A DNA stretch of 64,000 nt from Aristolochia californica (lineage: Eukaryota > Streptophyta > Magnoliopsida > Piperales > Aristolochiaceae), in contig JARWKL010000013.1 of the NCBI GenBank assembly GCA_029961685.1, positions 26,690,922 to 26,754,921 of the forward strand, written 5' to 3'. Position numbers and translations under genes: made by a program. This document shows, one piece after another, positions 59,056 through 64,000 of this stretch (position 1 is its first letter; each line of letters starts with the position of its first letter). The notes below the pieces were generated by a model. The model did not search any database. It worked only from the letters and a program-made list of their open reading frames with translations, and was not told the DNA's origin.

Positions 59056-59759
59056 TTGATAGTATCATGGTTGCCATGAAAAGTACACGAATAGCAGATT
59101 GTGACGATACAAGGACCAAACATTACCAGAGCTCCATTTCAATTTACAACCAGAGGCCTTATCGAATCTGTCCGTAACAGTTTCCACCAAGAACACCTGA
59201 TAATTTCATGGTTGCCTTGAAAAGCACACGATGAAGAATAGCAGATTATGACGGTACAAGGACCAAACATTACCAGAGCTCCATTTTAGTTTACAACCAA
59301 AGGTCTTATCGAATCAGTTCGTACCAGTCTCCACCATGAAGACGATATAATATCATGGTTGCCATGAAAAGCACACGATGAAGAACAGGAGATTATGACG
59401 GTACAAGGACCAAATATTACTAGAGCTCCATTTCAAATTACAACCAAAGGTCTTATCGAATCAGTCCTTACCAGACTCCACCATGAAGACGATATAATAA
59501 CATGGTTGCCATGAAAAGCACACGATGAAGAACAGCAGATTATGACGGTACAAGGACCAAATATTACTAGAGCTCCATTTCAAATTACAACCAAAGGTCT
59601 TATCGAATCAGTCCTTACCAGTCTCCACCATGAAGACGATATAATAACATGGTTGCCATGAAAAACACACGATGAAGAACAGCAGATTATGACGGTACAA
59701 GGACCAAATATTACAGCTCCATTTCAAATTACAACCAAAGGTCTTATCACCAGATCTGC

Positions 59760-60534
59760 TGGGGCCATTATGAGCTCCAAAAGAAATTTCTGGAAAATGC
59801 CATTTGTATCTGCTTAGTTAATCCCGTCCCATGTTGATCAGGAGTCTGATCGATTTATCACACTTTACGGTTTAATAAACAGGCAGAGAGCCCGAATTGT
59901 AACAAAAAAAAAACATTTTTCAATAAAAATCTCACCTCACATTGCCCTTGAAAGAATCTCAAGAGTCAAACGGTTGCTTCGGGCCAGAAAAATAACCGAG
60001 TTTCCCATTATTCAACTACTGCAATATGTTTCTGAATCCGCCACCAGTTGTTCGGGAACAGTAATAAATGTTCCCGACCAGATACAGACGCCAGTTTATC
60101 TTATACTGATTATAATATTGTCAAACAAGTTCGCATTCCCAACTTCTGTTCTGATATGTTAATAACAACCACTATCACTACCAATCTTCCATACCCAAAA
60201 AAGAGTTGCTTTTCCTGGAGATCGTAGTGATGCTTAGCAGCGGTGAATTTCTCGAAGAAGAAACAGTAAAATACCGATTCAGCACTTTCAGCTTAAAAAA
60301 GAAAAAACGAAATGAAAGAACACAGCAGAAGAAAAATAAAATGATCATCTTGGTTCCTTCAAACAGTCTTCTTTTTATAGATTTCCTTAAGATGACAAGG
60401 TTCTCTTACAAGACTGAAACAGCAAGCAGAGATATGTACCCTTCCCTTCCCCCCCATCTATCGACCAAAACACACGAAGACAAAACAAACAGAGACGAAA
60501 AGATCACAACCAGATTGGGAATGCTTCCACCTCT
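59760..60534. other. Non-coding region with a short perfect hairpin
   Basis: No gene was recognised. TCGGGAACA (60052-60060) and its exact reverse complement TGTTCCCGA (60069-60077) are separated by eight bases. The region lies downstream of the small minus-strand frame at 60535-60777 and may include its 3' UTR. Confidence 0.45.
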
Positions 60535-60777
60535 TTAGGAAGCATTATTGTTGGTGTCATCACCTGCAAATATGGGGGCAGCGTTGGACCACAATGAAGC
60601 AACTGGAGAATCGGTATTTGGCTCCTCGAACTGCATCTCAGCAATCGAATCAGTGTCTTCATGGATGGTAGCGAGTTTTTTACCAGAACTGACCCTAGTA
60701 ATGGAGATTACAACAGGAGGGGCTTTCTCGAGCCTTATCGCCTTTTTGCGCCTCGGAGTTGCCGCCGTCTTCCCCAT
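60535..60777 (-). CDS. Small hypothetical protein, 80 residues
   Basis: I do not recognise this protein. It starts MGKTAATPRRKKAIRLEK, has a basic N-terminus (TPRRKKAIRLEK), a short hydrophobic stretch PPVVISIT, and then an acidic polar half ending DDTNNNAS. There is no signal peptide, membrane segment or known motif. Arguments for a real gene: GC content and codon use are much more gene-like than in the AT-rich surroundings; the start is in a clean leader; and TTATATGGG stands about 40 bases before the start codon as a TATA-like box. It could also be the last exon of a longer gene, or a remnant. Basic and acidic halves would suit a small nuclear protein, but that is a guess. Confidence 0.5.
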   Translation of the reverse strand: MGKTAATPRRKKAIRLEKAPPVVISITRVSSGKKLATIHEDTDSIAEMQFEEPNTDSPVASLWSNAAPIFAGDDTNNNAS

Positions 60778-60820
60778 CTGTCCCTATCTCAATCCCTCGC
60801 TCCTCCACCCATATAAGTAG

Positions 60821-61759
60821 AGAAGGAGAGACTTTGGTGACCGGCGATTGCCAGTTTAGGGTTGGGCCTACATACGTCCACTTCAGCTTTTTTTCTATTT
60901 AAGGTTTCTTTACCGGGTACCGTGGGTAATTGACGGAGCAGGCATCTCATCCATGGCTTTTAGTGCAGCTCATGCTTTGGAAAGAAACAGTTCGTTTGGC
61001 TGGCCTTCGTCAGTTCTCTTTCCTACTCAGTGGGGAAGATTCCACTAACCAGTGTTTTAAGATGAAGAGTTACTAACTGCATTTATTTCGGTATACTTGA
61101 CACCTAAAAGAGTTCTCTATTGGGAGGACACGTTCTGGGTTCTCTTGTTTGCTTAATTTATTGCATGAGCTGGAAGGTGCAGAGCACTTGCTAGTTCCAT
61201 TGGAAGTCGAAGGCTTTCACTTTCAGATGGTTCAAAAAACTGTGAACGATTACAAACTTTTTGCAGCATGGGTTTCTTGTAGTAGACGAGGTGTTTGCCT
61301 AATGAATATAGTTAAGTAAAACAACTAAGATAATCCAACAACAAGAATAGACACTTTAGTAGGATTGTTTAGTAGCTTGACTATGAACTAAACATGCTAA
61401 AATCGGTCCATTGGTTAATGTTACCTATTTTGGCATTACAAGATGATAGATTCTGGACTCGATATTTGTCGAATGGAAATAAATGACAAAACCACTTCAG
61501 AGACTTCTAAGAGTAGTTCTGACCTTACTAATCTGGTTTGTTTTAACTGCAACTGTGTTAGAATCAAACATCCATCTATTTCGCAAGCCATTTGGAGGTA
61601 GAAGAAAAGAAAAGAATACCGACTGATCGACCGACCGATCAACATTCTGTGCACATGGAAAACAACAAGACATTTTCTTGTAGCATTTAAATGAAAAAAA
61701 GGCCAAGAACTCAAACATAAAGTTCGAGCAAGGGTGGCAAAATTTTCTCTGATCCAAAA
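60821..61759. other. Intergenic
   Basis: It holds the probable promoter of the small frame at 60535-60777 (minus) and otherwise unique-looking DNA. No repeats or genes were recognised. Confidence 0.4.
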
Positions 61760-63050
61760 CTCAACCTGAGTTATAAATAGGTCGCACTTGGCATTGTATA
61801 CCTGAGTTTCAATTGAAAATTTATTAGGCAAAATGAACTCATTTAACACATTTTTTGAAGGGTCTTAATCTTCCTCTCAGCCACTTGAATTTGTTGAGGG
61901 GTCCAAGGTGCGGAAAACTCTTGCTTTTAACCCTTTTCATCAAAACATTTTATAAAGTCTACATGAACTCACCACCTTTGTCACTTGTAATCCTAGTGAT
62001 CTTGTAGCTTTTTTCATTTTCTACCATGGTGATCAATTTGACGAATCCTCCAAATACATCACTCTTATGACCAAGAAATAGAGTCCATGTATATCTAGAG
62101 AAGTCACCAATAATTAAAAAAATAAAGTATTTTCCACCAAGACAAGTTGCCCCAATGTCCCTGTACAAATCCATATGAAGGAGTTGTAGAGGCTTAGTTG
62201 TGGAAATTACTTTCTTAGGCTTGAATGAACTTTTAAAGTATTTGTCATTCATGCAAAAATGACACAAAACTTTATTTTGAAAAATGAGCTTTGGAAGACC
62301 ATGTACACTATCTTCCTTTTGAATTTTTTTTTCACAACTTCATGCCCTCATGTCACGTCTTATATGCAATAAGGAAGTAATTTCATTGTTGGCCATGAGA
62401 GATGCAACCATTTTTTTATCAACTAATTCATTTATATTTAGCACATACATGTGTCCCTTCCTCTTTGCAATAAAAATCAAGTTTGAGTCATAAAACATCT
62501 TACATTCATTCAACCCAAACTCAACTTTGAATCCTTGTCACACAATTGACTTATGTTCAAGAGATTGTAGTTGAAACGTTCTACAAAAAGTACAACATGC
62601 ATAATTGCGAGGGGGAGCATATCCCTTGTCCTCATACCTTTGATATGGCCTTCCCCATTTCCAAACTGGTCTTTCCGCCATCCTTGAACTCTTGTCCCTG
62701 GTCATGTGTCTTGAATAATTGATGTCTAGGAATCATGTTCCTCCTTGTAGTTCTTGAGGCACATTTCTTGATTTTTGACCTGCATTTAAAAAGATTTTAG
62801 GTTGTTGTGGTACCCCTTTGATTGGATCCATACAAGTTCTACTTTCTCTTGCCATATGTGCAGCTTTTGAATTTTCTTCTCCTTTCACCAAGAATCAATG
62901 TTGGTATGTCTCCTTTATCCACAATAAAAACATGTGACTCATTTGTTCCTAGTGAATTTGAGTCTATTGACTTGGCCTCTTGGACTATTTGGGGGAGTTC
63001 TTAGAAGTATAGGCATTCCTCCTAGAAGTGCATGGCTTCTCAAGTGTACT
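61760..63050 (-). pseudogene. Ty1/copia remnant: gag zinc knuckle to integrase
   Basis: In minus-strand order: a degraded gag end, a zinc-knuckle beginning CFYCG (about 62925), and the protease-to-GAG-pre-integrase region with FNYNLLSISQLC-like blocks (about 62570). The integrase core follows, with LLHMDLYRDIG, IGDFSRYTWTLFLGHK and ITSDKGGEFM (61959-62267), then MLNEFILPNKF (about 61830). Frameshifts and stops are frequent. Reverse transcriptase and RNase H are not present downstream. Confidence 0.8.
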
Positions 63051-63842
63051 ACTTCCACCTTTCAATGGTATCTCCGCCTCAATCATGTGAGTGAGGGAAA
63101 GTTGAATCAAGTGTTCTCTACATTCGGCATGTCTCCTTCTCCTTCTTTTCAATGTCATTCGTGTCAATTGGGGGGAAGTATCATAGAGTTTCTTATCCAG
63201 TAAAAAAAAAGTTTAAATTCCACTAAATTTTTTGAAGTGATTCATTCTTATATACGGGGTCCATATCCTACCCCTAGTAGTAGTGGACACCAGTATTTCT
63301 TTATCTTTTATTGATGATTTCAGCCGTGTTTCATGGGTGTATTTATTTAAAACTAGGAGTGAAGTATTTGCTATATATACAAGTTTTATGCTGAAAATAA
63401 AGCCCAGTTTGATGCTTTTATATCTATTTTTTGTTCCAATATGTGTACAGTTTTCATACAAATATGTGTATCTCCTGGTATTGTACATCAATTTTTCTGT
63501 GTACACTCCACAATAGAATGGGATAGTTGAATGAAAGAACCACCACATTATTGATATTTCTTGTACTCTTATATTCATATGCAGGTTCTAGAGAAGTTTT
63601 TGGGAGAGGCAGTTCTTACTATTATCTAACTTATTAATCATATGCCATCATCGGTTCTTTGTGGAAAAATTCTGCCACATGTGCTTTATCCTAATCATAA
63701 GTTGTTTTCTCTACCACCCAAGGTTCTTGGTTGTACTTGTTACATGTATAACATGAATCCAGCCAAAAAGAAGTTATCTCCTTGTGCAATTGAATGTGCT
63801 TTTTTGGGCTATTATCGAGTACATACATTTTTATTTCTTTAA
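63051..63842 (+). pseudogene. Ty1/copia integrase remnant on the opposite strand
   Basis: Plus-strand fragments WYLRLNHVSEGKLNQ and CHSCQLG (GAG-pre-integrase), FIDDFSRVSWVYLFKTRSEV (integrase core), then MPSSVLCGKILPHVLYP and KVLGCTCYMYNMNP (C-terminal integrase). They lie in order but in different frames. This is a second, differently oriented copia relic. Confidence 0.78.
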
Positions 63843-63867
63843 TTCTAACTAAATTTATTAAGCAATA

Positions 63868-64000
63868 GGAGATAAAGTCTCACCATAGTCCATTCCATGA
63901 GTTTGAGTGTAGTCTTTAGCCACCAGTCGAGCCTTGTACCTCTCAGCCATCTCATCAACCTTATATTTAATATTAAAAAAAAAAATCTAGAGGAGAGAGG
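63868..64000 (-). pseudogene. Start of a Ty1/copia reverse transcriptase, cut by the window edge
   Basis: The minus strand reads VDEMAERYKARLVAKDYTQT then HGMDYGETLSPIA, the canonical opening of the copia reverse transcriptase domain. It ends at a stop at the left. The rest of the element should lie beyond position 64000. Confidence 0.8.

Larger units (their letters stand above)
57290..59755. repeat. ~147-bp tandem repeat array interrupted by a transposon
   Basis: The word TCATGGTTGCC (or ACATGGTTGCC) recurs near 59065, 59206, 59353, 59500 and 59648, giving spacings of 141, 147, 147 and 148. Each unit also contains GACGGTACAAGGACCAAA, GAGCTCCATTT and CAGTC(C/T)(T/C)CCACCATGAA-like words. Part of a further unit lies left of the Mutator-like element, at about 57290-57332. 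The array therefore existed before the insertion. Confidence 0.85.

Noticed and set aside
61436..61849. 137-codon minus-strand frame as a host gene
   Set aside because: Its first ~30 residues (MLNEFILPNKF...) continue the copia integrase. The remainder has no domain and is probably open by chance.
1..64000. CRISPR arrays, operons, ribosome binding sites
   Set aside because: The window is plant nuclear DNA with introns. The tandem repeats seen lack the constant-repeat and unique-spacer pattern.

Overview
This is nuclear DNA from a flowering plant. Three split genes are recognisable, all with GT-AG introns and all closest to angiosperm families. The spaces between and inside them are filled with plant-type transposable elements: copia, gypsy/chromovirus, LINE, Mutator-like and hAT-like. 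Introns reach 3 to 11 kb and repeats are nested, which suggests a medium to large genome. I cannot name the species from the sequence alone.

Layout. At 2753-4856 (minus) lies a complete five-exon CYP72A-type cytochrome P450. Its upstream region was tandemly duplicated, and one copy was then hit by a 1.63-kb Mutator-like element (5034-6666). A hAT-like element (about 6932-8911), a short LTR element (12890-14400) and a copia RNase H remnant (15060-15525) follow. GET3a, the cytosolic targeting ATPase of the tail-anchored protein pathway, runs from 15999 to 23104 (plus) in seven exons, with another non-coding LTR element in its 3.2-kb first intron. GOLGIN CANDIDATE 6, the plant p115/Uso1 tether, runs on the minus strand from 48609 to 26618 in 19 exons encoding 897 residues. 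Its 10.9-kb first intron holds a nearly intact 7.1-kb chromovirus (38053-45157, perfect CCTCT target duplication) and a LINE fragment.

From about 50.2 kb to the end the window is mostly repeats. An LTR element with 1.1-kb LTRs has a second LTR element nested in its first LTR. A second copy of the Mutator-like element sits in a 147-bp tandem-repeat array. There is one small unrecognised open reading frame (60535-60777, minus), then opposed copia fragments to the right edge.

The three recognisable genes do not form a functional unit. GET3a (delivery of tail-anchored proteins to the ER) and GC6 (tethering of Golgi vesicles) both belong to the early secretory pathway and CYP72A is an ER-bound oxygenase, but in plants such proximity is normally chance. 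GET3a and GC6 are convergent, and the GC6 and CYP72A frames are both open despite heavy intronic or promoter insertion. I found no clear sign of a wholly new biological system. The best leads are the minisatellite-bearing LTRs of the chromovirus with the pol frame running into them, the paired long-TIR elements with pyrimidine-rich cargo, and the altered oxygen-activation motif of the P450.
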